The notes under the pieces are model-generated. The model was not told where the DNA came from. It saw only the letters and a program-made list of their open reading frames with translations, and made no database searches. Below are positions 15,004-23,107 of a stretch of 28,829 nt of DNA, piece by piece. The DNA comes from UBA1388 sp964555515. GTDB lineage: Bacteria > Patescibacteriota > Microgenomatia > UBA1400 > PJMF01. The stretch spans positions 1 through 28,829 of the forward strand of contig CAZKSJ010000008.1 in NCBI GenBank assembly GCA_964555515.1, read 5' to 3'. Numbering within the stretch: the first letter of the stretch is position 1; every line of letters begins with the position of its first letter. The position numbers and the translations under genes are program-made.

Positions 15004-16062
15004 ATGAAAGACATTCCTCTAGCACTCACTTTTGACGATGTATTATTGGTACCACAACGTTCCCCGATTGATTCGAGAAGCAAAATTGATTTGTCAACCA
15101 AAATCACCAATACTTTTTCCATCAACTTTCCAGTGATCACTATCAACATGGATTCGGTAACTGGCGTTAAAATGGCGGTCGCCATGTCACATTACGGAGC
15201 AATTAGTTTCTACCCACGCTTTAAAGAACCTACTGAACAGTTGCAGGAAGTACAGTCCATCATTGAGCGCGGTGAGCGCGTCATTCCAGCAATTGGCATC
15301 AAGCCCGGTGAATTGGAACGGGTAAAAGTGCTTTATGAGGGTAGTATCAGGTTGGTGACGATCGACATTGCCCACGGACACCTTGATGCGAATATTGATT
15401 TTATCAAAAAAATTAAACGCGAATATCAAGGTTTGGAAGTGATTGCGGGAGTGATCGGGACTTATCAAGGTGCCTATGATTTGTTTGAAGCGGGGGCGGA
15501 TGCGGTGCGGGTGGGGGTTGGTCCAGGTACAATTTGTACTACACGAGCGGTTGCTGGGTCAGGTGTTCCCCAAATTACTGCCATCATGGAAGCCAAACGC
15601 GCCGGAGATGAGTTTGGACGGCCAATTTTAGCTGATGGTGGCACCAAAACCACGGGCGACATTGTCAAGGCTTTAGCCGCGGGTGCAAATGCAGTGGTGA
15701 TGGGTAATCAGCTAGCAGGTTGCGAAGAAACACCAGGAGAAATTCACGAAATTAATGGTCAAAAATACAAGTCATACAATGCTTCCACTAGCAAAACCGA
15801 GAAAATCAGGCAATATAAAAATTATTCCAAAGACAAGGCTAAGGTATATGTGGAGTATGTGGAAGGAGTTGAGTCATACGTGCCGTATAAAGGGCCAGTC
15901 AAAGGTGTTCTAGATAAAATGGACAAAGGTATTCGGTCTGGATTGAGTTATAGTGGCGCCAAAAATATTGCCGATCTTCACAAGCGGGCGCAGTTTATTA
16001 GAATTACCAGTGCCTCAGTTGGGGAAAATGGGGCTCATGGGGTAATTGTGAACGGCAATTGA
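15004..16062 (+). CDS. guaB: IMP dehydrogenase/GMP reductase family protein without CBS domains
   Basis: A 352-aa TIM-barrel enzyme of guanine nucleotide synthesis. It has the N-terminal TFDDVLLVPQRS, the catalytic loop GVGPGTICTTR with C178, the phosphate-site ADGGTKTTGDIVKALAAGA, and the C-terminal VPYKGPVKGVL and IRSGLSYSGAKNIADL blocks. The Bateman (CBS) domain that makes typical IMPDH about 490 aa is missing, so length is like GMP reductase or CBS-less IMPDH. The flap region (KSYNASTSKTEK) departs from the usual YRGMGS, so IMPDH versus GMPR is not decided; IMPDH is favoured by the C-terminal blocks. The start ATG overlaps the CCA end of tRNA-Gly by one base, leaving no room for a ribosome binding site outside the tRNA. 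A DUF2164 gene follows. Confidence 0.88.
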   Translation: MKDIPLALTFDDVLLVPQRSPIDSRSKIDLSTKITNTFSINFPVITINMDSVTGVKMAVAMSHYGAISFYPRFKEPTEQLQEVQSIIERGERVIPAIGIKPGELERVKVLYEGSIRLVTIDIAHGHLDANIDFIKKIKREYQGLEVIAGVIGTYQGAYDLFEAGADAVRVGVGPGTICTTRAVAGSGVPQITAIMEAKRAGDEFGRPILADGGTKTTGDIVKALAAGANAVVMGNQLAGCEETPGEIHEINGQKYKSYNASTSKTEKIRQYKNYSKDKAKVYVEYVEGVESYVPYKGPVKGVLDKMDKGIRSGLSYSGAKNIADLHKRAQFIRITSASVGENGAHGVIVNGN

Positions 16063-16089
16063 GTAATGAAGATTGAGTGAGGTAGTTAT

Positions 16090-16356
16090 TTGCCCGTTGC
16101 CATGATTGAAAATCGCGATTTATTAACTCCCGAGCAGCGAAAAGTGGTGATCAATAAAATCATTGATTATTTTGCGGTGGAGCGCGAACAACAATTGGGA
16201 ATGATCGCCGCTGAAGATATACTGGATAAATTTTTGGAAATTGCCGGTAATGATCTCTATAACAAAGGTGTGACAGAGGCTAAAAAATTGGTGCAAGACC
16301 AGCTCCAGTCACTCAATTTTGAGATAGATTTATTGTTGAAGGAAGTTAGAGAATGA
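16090..16356 (+). CDS. DUF2164 family protein
   Basis: An 88-aa helical protein that fits DUF2164: KIIDYFAVEREQQLGMIAAEDILDKFLEIAGNDLYNKGVTEAKKLV, with the family's E-R-E, A-x-x-L-L-D-F-F-like and YN-x-GV-x-D/E-A elements. Function of the family is unknown. A GAGGT sequence lies 6 nt before a TTG at 16090, which supports that start; an ATG four codons in (16102) is the alternative. It follows the guaB-like gene by 27 nt and is probably co-transcribed. It converges with the pseudouridine synthase gene. Confidence 0.8.
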   Translation: MPVAMIENRDLLTPEQRKVVINKIIDYFAVEREQQLGMIAAEDILDKFLEIAGNDLYNKGVTEAKKLVQDQLQSLNFEIDLLLKEVRE

Positions 16357-16433
16357 TAGCGGGTGCCATCCGACTTATAGTAACTCAACATTGATCAACA
16401 TTACTAAGAATGTTCGCTAAAGCTGCTAGGTTG

Positions 16434-17159
16434 CTATGGCTGGGTTGACAGCGCTTTTGAGAGGGAAACAGGCTCAACTTCCATGACTTTTTCTCCTCTT
16501 AAATCATCAAGTGAGTAAGGTCCAAACTGAACGCGCACCAGCTTGATGGCGTCATAACCCACGCGTTCTAACATGCGCCGCACCTGGCGGTTAAATCCTT
16601 CATGAATGGTGATGGATATAGCTGTAGAATGATCGTCTGCTTCAATTATCTCCACATCAGCTGGTTGAGTATAACCCTCAGAAAGTTTGACACCACGCCG
16701 CAAATGATTGATGGCTTTTGACGTGGGATGTCCTTTGACGGTGACGTGATAAGTCTTGGGGATTTGAAACTTTGGATGGGTCATTTTGTAAGCCAGCTCA
16801 CCATCATTGGTAATCAGCAGTAGTCCTTCACTATCGATGTCCAGCCTGCCCACTGGATAGACTCTTTCTTTAATGGCAGGCAGCAAATCAAGCACAGTCT
16901 TTCTGCCTTGATCATCACTAGTGGTCGACACATAGCCAACTGGTTTATAAATTAAGAAGTAGCGGGATGGCTGCTGATTAATGGTGATGACTTTATCAGC
17001 GACGCTGACCTGATCTCGAATTGGATCAATCCGCTGGCCAATCGTAGCGAGCTGATTGTTAACCTTAACTTTTTTAGCTTTAATCAGCTCTTCTGACTTT
17101 CTTCTAGAGGCAACTCCAGCATGCGCCAAATATGCGTGTAGCTTAATGGTATCGGTCAT
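16434..17159 (-). CDS. rRNA pseudouridine synthase, RsuA/RluB/RluE/RluF family
   Basis: A 241-aa enzyme that isomerises uridine in ribosomal RNA. Residues 6-50 form an S4 RNA-binding domain (AYLAHAGVASRRKSEELI). The catalytic domain shows FLIYKPVGYVSTTSD, the motif GRLDIDSEGLLLITNDG with catalytic D107, KTYHVTVKG, and GFNRQVRRMLERVGY. Length and the S4 plus catalytic layout fit RluB best (23S rRNA near position 2605 in E. coli), though RsuA and RluF are alternatives. The ATG follows a perfect TATAAT (17168-17173, minus strand) by 8 nt. It is divergent from epmA across about 50 nt, so the two share a promoter region. Confidence 0.92.
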   Translation of the reverse strand: MTDTIKLHAYLAHAGVASRRKSEELIKAKKVKVNNQLATIGQRIDPIRDQVSVADKVITINQQPSRYFLIYKPVGYVSTTSDDQGRKTVLDLLPAIKERVYPVGRLDIDSEGLLLITNDGELAYKMTHPKFQIPKTYHVTVKGHPTSKAINHLRRGVKLSEGYTQPADVEIIEADDHSTAISITIHEGFNRQVRRMLERVGYDAIKLVRVQFGPYSLDDLRGEKVMEVEPVSLSKALSTQP

Positions 17160-17167
17160 AGACAGGT

Positions 17168-17203
17168 ATTATATGACAAATTTAGCTATAAATCAGGTAT
17201 AAT
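17168..17203. promoter_or_regulatory. Back-to-back TATAAT boxes for the pseudouridine synthase and epmA
   Basis: Leftward TATAAT is at 17168-17173 (8 nt before ATG 17159) and rightward TATAAT at 17198-17203 (8 nt before GTG 17212). ATGACA (17173-17178), 19 nt before the rightward box, could serve as its -35. The rightward box overlaps a TTG codon at 17203, which excludes that TTG as a translation start if the promoter is used. Confidence 0.6.
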
Positions 17204-17211
17204 TGCGGCTT

Positions 17212-18252
17212 GTGAATCAAAAACATATCACAACGCGAGAATTGCTCGTTTTACGTTCCCACATGCTTCAGGCGATTAGGGAATATTTTGTTGAGCAACG
17301 AGTGATGGAAGCCGATGTACCCCAGCTGGTCGCCCGTCCAGATTTAGAACCAACAATTGAATTATTTGCCACAGAGCTTATTCAACCAGATCAAATACAT
17401 CAGGGTTTCCTCATCCCTAGCCCCGAATTTCATCTAAAACAATTATTGGCAGCAGGATCGGGCGACATATATTGGTTGGGTCATTGTTTTCGTAATCAAG
17501 AACCCATCAGCAACCGTCACAATCCGGAGTTTTCGATGTTGGAATGGTATCGTCTGGAGATGGATTACTTTGATTTGATGAATGATTGTCAAAATTTAAT
17601 CAAGTTTGTGGTGAATCGATTTCATCAGCAGCAATTTTTAGAATCGAATGAATCTCTGCAGTATCATGATGTAAAAATTAATCTAGCAGGTGACTGGGAG
17701 CGGCTTTCAGTGGCTGAAGCATTTACTAAATTTGCAGACATTGAAAGTGAAGTATTATTTGATGAGCAGCAATTGCTTGATGCAGCGAAAAACAAAGGTT
17801 ACACGATTGATCAAGCAACCACATATGATGAAGTATTTTATCAAATTTTATTGCAAGACATTGAACCTCATTTGGGTAAAAATAAGCCAACATTTTTATA
17901 TGATTACCCTACTAGCCAAGCAGCCCTAGCCAAAATTAAAGCAAGTGATGATCGAGTTGCAGAAAGATTCGAACTTTATATTGGCGGGATGGAGTTGACT
18001 AATGCATTCTCTGAGCTGACTAATTGGCAAGAGCAGAAACGCCGATTGAATGAACAACAGCAATATCGCCGCGATCATCATCAATCTACTTGGCCAATTG
18101 ATGATCAATTTATCGCTGCCCTCAAGCAAGGTTTGCCAGCTTGTGCTGGCATTTCACTCGGTGTTGATCGATTGCTAATGTTGTTGAGTAATCGCGAATC
18201 AATTATGGAAGTGTTGCAATTCCCGGCTAGTCGCCTTTTTTCAATCAGCTAA
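17212..18252 (+). CDS. epmA: EF-P lysine aminoacylase EpmA (PoxA/GenX), class II LysRS paralogue
   Basis: A 346-aa protein homologous to the catalytic core of class II lysyl-tRNA synthetase, without the anticodon-binding domain. EpmA attaches lysine (in known cases (R)-beta-lysine) to EF-P. Motif 1 region: IREYFVEQRVMEADVPQL. Motif 2: YWLGHCFRNQEPISNRHNPEFSMLEWYR read as one block. Motif 3: AGISLGVDRLLMLL near the end. SPEFHLKQLL matches the EpmA-specific start of the active site. The GTG at 17212 is preferred over a TTG at 17203 because the latter lies in the -10 box. The efp gene follows 53 nt downstream with its own -10 box, which strongly supports the assignment. No EpmB lysine aminomutase is in this window, so plain alpha-lysylation is possible. 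Confidence 0.92.
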   Translation: MNQKHITTRELLVLRSHMLQAIREYFVEQRVMEADVPQLVARPDLEPTIELFATELIQPDQIHQGFLIPSPEFHLKQLLAAGSGDIYWLGHCFRNQEPISNRHNPEFSMLEWYRLEMDYFDLMNDCQNLIKFVVNRFHQQQFLESNESLQYHDVKINLAGDWERLSVAEAFTKFADIESEVLFDEQQLLDAAKNKGYTIDQATTYDEVFYQILLQDIEPHLGKNKPTFLYDYPTSQAALAKIKASDDRVAERFELYIGGMELTNAFSELTNWQEQKRRLNEQQQYRRDHHQSTWPIDDQFIAALKQGLPACAGISLGVDRLLMLLSNRESIMEVLQFPASRLFSIS

Positions 18253-18290
18253 AATACTGGAAAATTATCCTAATTATGGGTCTAATATGA

Positions 18291-18296
18291 TACAAT
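18291..18296 (+). promoter_or_regulatory. -10 box of efp
   Basis: TACAAT with an upstream TG (extended -10 style) 9 nt before the efp ATG. It predicts a leader of at most a few bases and lets efp be expressed apart from epmA. Confidence 0.5.
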
Positions 18297-18305
18297 TCTC
18301 CCGTT

Positions 18306-18869
18306 ATGGCAACAATTAAAGCAGGTAATATTCGCAAAGGGATGTACATTTTATTCAAAAATGTGCCTCATCAAGTCACTAAAACCGACTTTGTCAGTCC
18401 CGGCAAAGGCTCGGCCTTCATGCGGTGTAAACTCAAAAATGCAGAAACTGGCTATACCCAGGAATTTACTTTCAAATCAGCCGAACAAGTTGAAGAGATC
18501 GAAGTGAATAGCATCGAAATGCAGTTTTTATATGCTGATGATACAGACGCGGTATTTATGAATCAGCGGGATTTTGAACAAATTAGTGTGCCGCTTGGTT
18601 TGGTTGAAGAGTCAGTTGGATTATTGACGAGTGAGACAAATGCCTATGTGCTGATTTATGATGAAAAGGCAATTGGAGTGAGTTTACCTCAAAAAATTAA
18701 GTTGAGGGTGGCGCACGCTGAAGAAGCGGTGGCTGGTAACACGGTGGGTCAGGCGCGGAAAGAAGCAGAGCTAGAAACCGGCCTGAAAATTCAAGTGCCG
18801 TTGTTTGTCAAAACTGGAGACACAATTATCGTCGATACTGCGACCAAGCAGTATATTTCCCGGGCTTAA
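18306..18869 (+). CDS. efp: Translation elongation factor P
   Basis: A 187-aa, full-length EF-P, which binds between the P and E sites and relieves stalling at polyproline. The three beta-barrel domains are visible: KOW-like domain I with FVSPGKGSAFMR, domain II from about 65 and domain III ending in GDTIIVDTATKQYISRA. The loop lysine K34 (PGKG, residues 32-35), the site of lysylation by EpmA, is present, in line with the epmA gene just upstream. A TACAAT box 9 nt before the ATG supports this start. Neighbour downstream is enolase, convergent, with about 97 nt between that hold no clear terminator. Confidence 0.97.
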   Translation: MATIKAGNIRKGMYILFKNVPHQVTKTDFVSPGKGSAFMRCKLKNAETGYTQEFTFKSAEQVEEIEVNSIEMQFLYADDTDAVFMNQRDFEQISVPLGLVEESVGLLTSETNAYVLIYDEKAIGVSLPQKIKLRVAHAEEAVAGNTVGQARKEAELETGLKIQVPLFVKTGDTIIVDTATKQYISRA

Positions 18870-18966
18870 ATAAATTGATTGATGTTACAAGAATTCTCAG
18901 TTTAGCTGGCAACAACTAAATGGGTGTGTTGATCTCAAAAAATTGATTGACGGTAAGCTTGAATTA

Positions 18967-20229
18967 TTAATGATTTGTCAGCTCGCGCTCAATTCTCAGC
19001 AATCGGTTGTATTTAGCCAACCGTTCTCCCCTATCTGGTCCGCCAAATTTAGATTGATCGGCGGCAGTGCCCACAACCAAGTCTGCGATCAGATCATCAT
19101 TAGTTTCACCGCTACGGTGGGAAACAACCGATTTAAAGCCAGCCTCTGTAGATAACTTGATAGCCGCGAGAGTTTCTGTAATCGTGCCGATTTGATTGGG
19201 TTTTATCAGCGTGGCGTTCATCGCGTGCTGATCAATTGCTTGCTGGATTAACTTGACGTTAGTGACGACCAAATCATCGCCGACAATTTGTTGTTGGTTG
19301 CCAATTTTTGCGGTCAGCGCTGACCAATAAGACCAATCTGCTTGATCAAAAGGGTCCTCAATTGAGGCTATTGGGTAATCGGTGGCCCAGGTGACCACCT
19401 GTTGCAACCAGTCATCGGCAGACAAGATGCGGTTTTCTTCACTTCTCAATTGATAATTACCATTGTCCATGAATTCGGATGCCGCAATATCAACCGCTAG
19501 CTTGATCTGTTCACCAGGATGATAACCGGCTTGCTCACAAGCGGTAAGAATCAGATCAAATGCTTCTTGATTAGACTGCAGTTGCTCAGGGGCATAGGCG
19601 CCTTCAAAACCCACGCCCATGCTGTAATTTTTCGCCTTCAAAATTTTGCCAAGTGTCAAGAATATTTCTGCCCCAGCCCGTAACATCTCCCGAAAAGATG
19701 AAAACTTGTCACGCTGAGGGACAATCATAAATTCTTGAATATCGGTTGCCCAGTTGCCGTGTTTACCTCCTTCCATGATCAAAATCATGGGCTGCGGCAT
19801 TTGGAATTCAGTCTGGCCAGAAAGTTGTCCAAAATATCGGTAAAGAGGCATTTTCTGTGATCTCGCCGCAGCCCGACACACCGCCATCGAAGTACCCACC
19901 ATGGCATTGGCTCCTAAGTTAGCCTTGTTATCAGTGCCATCTGCTTCAATCATCAGCTGGTCGATGTTCGATTGATCGCTCGCATCTTGTCCGACCAATA
20001 GTTGGTTGAGCTTAACGTTGACGTTCTCAACAGCGCCGAGCACTCCTTTGCCAAAATATCTTGTTTGATCACCATCTCGCAGCTCCACTGCTTCAAATTT
20101 GCCGGTGGATGCTCCAGAGGGAACTTGGCCCAGGGCGCATGTGCCATCCTCCAGTTTGACTTCAACCTCTAGCGTAGGCTTGCCATTCGAATCTAATATT
20201 TCTTGACCAAAGACAGATGTAATTTTCAT
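18967..20229 (-). CDS. eno: Enolase, divergent
   Basis: A 420-aa glycolytic enolase (2-phosphoglycerate to phosphoenolpyruvate). The metal ligands are in place: D247 (AVDIAASEF), E291 (SIEDPF) and D318 (VGDD). The catalytic residues E166 (DIQEFMI), E209, K343 (LIKPNQIGT) and the SHRSGET block (370-376) are also present. Several usually invariant neighbours differ: MEGGKHGNWATD replaces the common NGGAHADNNVD, VGFEGAYAP replaces VGDEGGFAP, KPNQ replaces KVNQ, and the C-terminal KTGSLSR-type block reads KFGGPDRGER. The ATG at 20229 has an AGAGGA sequence 10 nt upstream, so this gene uses a leader. It lies downstream of hflX on the same strand. Activity as enolase is likely; a specialised paralogue is possible. 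Confidence 0.9.
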   Translation of the reverse strand: MKITSVFGQEILDSNGKPTLEVEVKLEDGTCALGQVPSGASTGKFEAVELRDGDQTRYFGKGVLGAVENVNVKLNQLLVGQDASDQSNIDQLMIEADGTDNKANLGANAMVGTSMAVCRAAARSQKMPLYRYFGQLSGQTEFQMPQPMILIMEGGKHGNWATDIQEFMIVPQRDKFSSFREMLRAGAEIFLTLGKILKAKNYSMGVGFEGAYAPEQLQSNQEAFDLILTACEQAGYHPGEQIKLAVDIAASEFMDNGNYQLRSEENRILSADDWLQQVVTWATDYPIASIEDPFDQADWSYWSALTAKIGNQQQIVGDDLVVTNVKLIQQAIDQHAMNATLIKPNQIGTITETLAAIKLSTEAGFKSVVSHRSGETNDDLIADLVVGTAADQSKFGGPDRGERLAKYNRLLRIERELTNH

Positions 20230-20296
20230 ATGTTTTTTATCCTCTACTCCCTACTCCTAAACTAACATTATTTTGTTGCATCTGCCATATTGAAAT

Positions 20297-20320
20297 TAGT
20301 AAATATTTAAAAATTTACTA
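20297..20320. other. AT-rich inverted repeat upstream of enolase
   Basis: TAGTAAAT (20297-20304) and ATTTACTA (20313-20320) form a perfect 8-bp inverted repeat with an 8-nt loop between hflX and eno. It could be an operator or a weak hairpin; no further evidence separates these. Confidence 0.35.
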
Positions 20321-20350
20321 CTAAAATGTCAACCATTTTGCATCGTTACT

Positions 20351-21523
20351 TCAGTAACTTTTATGATGATGTAACTTGCAAAAAAATGTACTCACTGCAT
20401 TTTTCAAAACATCCAAATTATTTCCAGATTGGGCGGAGATTTTAATCACGCTGTGTAATTTCATTTGATTCTCCGAGTCATTAAAATATGATGCTATTTC
20501 TTTCTCCAGTATGTGAGTTTGATTGTCAGTGATTAAATCAAGCTTATTGAGTACCAAAATTCGCGGTTGGTTGGCATGGAGCTGATCAAGAATTTCTTCA
20601 ACTACTTTCACCTTACTCATGGCCAACGGGTCAGCACTGTCCACGATATGGAGCAGTAATTTCGCTTCCAAAGATTCAAGGAGGGTAGATTTAAACGAGT
20701 CGATCAACACCGGGGGTAAGTTGCTGATAAAGCCGATCGTATCGGAAACTAGAATGGGTTGATCCAAAAGCGGTGACTTTAATTTACCCACCACCGTATC
20801 AAGCGTCGTGAAGAGGCCGCGGTTGATTTCTTTATCTTTGCCGGTCAACGCATTAAAAAGGGTAGTTTTTCCTGCACTGGTATACCCTACCAAAGCAACG
20901 GGGCCAATACCGCGCTCTTTCCGATTGCTCAGTCTGGCGCGTTTTTGGGAGATCAATTTTTTGAGTTCTTTCTTGATCTTTTGCTGCTCTTGTTTTATTT
21001 TTCTTTTTTCAAACTCAATATTTGTTTCACCTTTTCCCCGATTACCAATGCCACCTCCTTGACGTGATAGTTCAGTCCTCCCCAGGCCATAGATTCGCGA
21101 ACCCATGTGAGTGGCGCGGGCCAATTTGATTTGCAACTTCGCTTCTACGGTTGTAGCGTGTTGGTCAAAAATATTGAGAATCAAATCAATCCTGTCCCAA
21201 ACTTTAATATTGGGTGAGACAGACCAGAGCTCTTTTTCTAAACGGAAAAGTTGGCTACTTTTGATCAGATTATTAATCACAACCACGTCGATTTCCTCAG
21301 CTTCGCACCTCATTTGCAGTTCGGTGACTTTGCCTCTTCCTAAATAAAAATTGGGATCAGGCTTGTCTTTACGCTGGATAAGATGAGAAATGACTTTGCC
21401 ACCATAAGTAGCGATGAGTTGTGCAGTCTCAAGCAGTTCAGAGTCAACCATTTCTTGAGGAGTTATTGATGGCGTGATGTGGACGATTAAAAAACGCAAT
21501 GGCCGAGCAATTTGATGACTCAT
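20351..21523 (-). CDS. hflX: Ribosome-associated GTPase HflX
   Basis: A 390-aa GTPase that splits stalled or hibernating 70S ribosomes. The N-terminal HflX domain shows the GGKVISHLIQ and YLGRGKVTEL blocks and the Gly-rich ELSRQGGGIGNRGKGE loop (151-166), followed by a charged coiled-coil (about 170-200). The G domain has P-loop GYTSAGKT (203-210; the family norm is GYTNAGKS), G3 DTIGF (251-255) and G4 NKLD (316-319). The protein ends shortly after the G domain with a His/Lys-rich tail, so the C-terminal domain is short. The ATG follows TATGAT (21530-21535, minus strand) by 6 nt, a leaderless layout. Enolase is the next gene on the same strand, 121 nt away. Confidence 0.95.
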   Translation of the reverse strand: MSHQIARPLRFLIVHITPSITPQEMVDSELLETAQLIATYGGKVISHLIQRKDKPDPNFYLGRGKVTELQMRCEAEEIDVVVINNLIKSSQLFRLEKELWSVSPNIKVWDRIDLILNIFDQHATTVEAKLQIKLARATHMGSRIYGLGRTELSRQGGGIGNRGKGETNIEFEKRKIKQEQQKIKKELKKLISQKRARLSNRKERGIGPVALVGYTSAGKTTLFNALTGKDKEINRGLFTTLDTVVGKLKSPLLDQPILVSDTIGFISNLPPVLIDSFKSTLLESLEAKLLLHIVDSADPLAMSKVKVVEEILDQLHANQPRILVLNKLDLITDNQTHILEKEIASYFNDSENQMKLHSVIKISAQSGNNLDVLKNAVSTFFCKLHHHKSY

Positions 21524-21641
21524 AGCTTGATCATAGCACTTGATAGCAGTTTCACGTCACCATAACTTTCATCAACACTTCAGGCAACTCAAATTCAGAA
21601 AGAAATAAATATGTTGTTTATGATCAAACAAACTTTGTTGG

Positions 21642-21647
21642 TATAAT
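21642..21647 (+). promoter_or_regulatory. -10 box of tRNA-Arg
   Basis: TATAAT 12 nt before the first base of tRNA-Arg. No clear -35 at standard spacing. A second TATAAT at 21741-21746, 8 nt before tRNA-His, suggests that each tRNA has its own promoter. Confidence 0.55.
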
Positions 21648-21659
21648 ACTTGGGTGCGA

Positions 21660-21733
<74 letters not shown>

Positions 21734-21754
21734 CATTTGTTATAATCAAGCGAT

Positions 21755-21829
21755 GGTGGTATTAGCTCAGTTGGTTAGAGCGCCGCTCTGTGGCAGCGGA
21801 GGTCGCCGGTTCGAATCCGGTATACCACC
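21755..21829 (+). tRNA. tRNA-His(GTG)
   Basis: Acceptor GTGGTAT/ATACCAC with the His-specific extra G at -1 (21755) opposite C73 (21829), anticodon stem CCGCT/AGCGG around CTGTGGC (anticodon GUG), T arm with TTCGAAT loop. CCA is not encoded. A TATAAT box lies 8 nt upstream. Confidence 0.95.
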
Positions 21830-21935
21830 CATCCTTTTAACCTGAAACAAGATACCCTGACTAAGATTTACACGGAACATCTCAAGTCAGTTTTGTTCGT
21901 AAATTTTAGTCATTCCTTGATAAAATCAATTAAGA

Positions 21936-22889
21936 ATGAACCATTCTAATCTAAATAGAATTCTTGTCATACATTGGAATCTACAAATAACGGCACTCAC
22001 AGATGCGCCTCGCCAATTTGTAGCTGAAACATTTTTCGTCAAAACAGAAGATCAGACTTTCTTTTGTAAGGTGATAGATAAACCATTATTCATTGATGGC
22101 GTAATTACTAGTCTGCCAGCATTGGCAAACATCCACGATCTTGGTTATTCCAAAATTAACTATCCAATTCCTACAGTAGGCGGTGACTTGTTTGTAAAAG
22201 AAGGGGGCACTCTAATAGTGCTATTTAATTTTATTGATGCACCGCAAAACTACGAATATGATAATACAATCTTAGGTAAAACGATTGCTGAAATCCATAA
22301 GCTTAGTCCTCAAATAACCACTCCTATAAAACATGAACAATTCGAGTTTAAACATGCTAGCGTGTTTATGAATAAGTTGGATCAACTATCAAGCGAGGCT
22401 GGTCGAGATGAGATTGCTACTAATCTACACAAACTAATGAATGCAAATTACTCAACAATAGTAAGAGCTTATAAACAGTTTCAAATAGTTGCTGAAAATT
22501 GTTCAAACTCTGAGCTGGATTGTGTAATAACTCACGGTGATGCCCCGGGAAATGTCCTCGTTAAATCACCTGATGATATCTATATCGTAGATTGGGATGA
22601 TATTCTGCTTGCTCCAGCTGAGCGAGACTTGTGGTTCATGATAGATAAACAAGACTTTGTGAATGGCTACACAAGAGAAATACCTGAATACAATCCCAAT
22701 CAAGTAGCACTAGACTATTACTTGCTCAACAGATACTTTAATGACATGGTTGAGTATTGGGCAGAAACATTGGGTGATTTTGATGAAGAACACAGAAGAT
22801 CTAACTTTGAACAGCTAAACAAAGAATTATTTAGTAAATATGGGTGGTTATACCCAATGATTGAGGAGTTTCTAAATAGAAGCAAGTGA
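21936..22889 (+). CDS. Aminoglycoside phosphotransferase (APH)-fold kinase
   Basis: A 317-aa protein of the APH/choline kinase superfamily. The catalytic loop is ITHGDAPGNVLV (H-G-D and N), and the metal-binding motif is IVDWDDILLAPAERDLWFM, both canonical. The N-lobe carries FFCKVID, with a plausible ATP-binding Lys. The superfamily phosphorylates small hydroxyl compounds, including aminoglycosides, spectinomycin, choline, homoserine and ketosamines; the substrate cannot be read from the sequence. The ATG lies 9 nt after TAAAAT (21921-21926). It sits directly after two tRNA genes and starts the accessory-looking stretch; its codon use seems more AT-rich and less repetitive than its left neighbours, consistent with acquisition, though this is an impression only. 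Confidence 0.82.
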   Translation: MNHSNLNRILVIHWNLQITALTDAPRQFVAETFFVKTEDQTFFCKVIDKPLFIDGVITSLPALANIHDLGYSKINYPIPTVGGDLFVKEGGTLIVLFNFIDAPQNYEYDNTILGKTIAEIHKLSPQITTPIKHEQFEFKHASVFMNKLDQLSSEAGRDEIATNLHKLMNANYSTIVRAYKQFQIVAENCSNSELDCVITHGDAPGNVLVKSPDDIYIVDWDDILLAPAERDLWFMIDKQDFVNGYTREIPEYNPNQVALDYYLLNRYFNDMVEYWAETLGDFDEEHRRSNFEQLNKELFSKYGWLYPMIEEFLNRSK

Positions 22890-23094
22890 CTTTATTTCTC
22901 CTAGTCGCGAATTAACCAGCCCCACCTGCACCACATCATCAAAAGCTGATAAAATCCGTTCGACAGAGTTCGCTACAACCGACTCCAGATCTAAACTTGT
23001 ATTTCTGGGTATTGGACCCCATCATATTCTTCCTCTGGAAATAATCATACCCCTCATCGGACGTTTGAACTTAAATACTACTAGTACTTGAGTT
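22890..23094. other. Intergenic stretch with a possible minus-strand gene remnant
   Basis: No intact gene. On the minus strand, from about 23014 down to 22881, one frame stays open for about 45 codons with a protein-like composition (includes NTSLDLESVVANSVERILSA) but has no start; a TGA stands before it. It may be a decayed fragment; I cannot name the family. Confidence 0.3.
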
Positions 23095-23107
23095 TATACT
23101 TAATTAT

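Noticed and set aside
17203..17211. TTG at 17203 as start of epmA
   Set aside because: Its first base is the last base of a perfect TATAAT box; GTG 17212 fits the expected transcription start.
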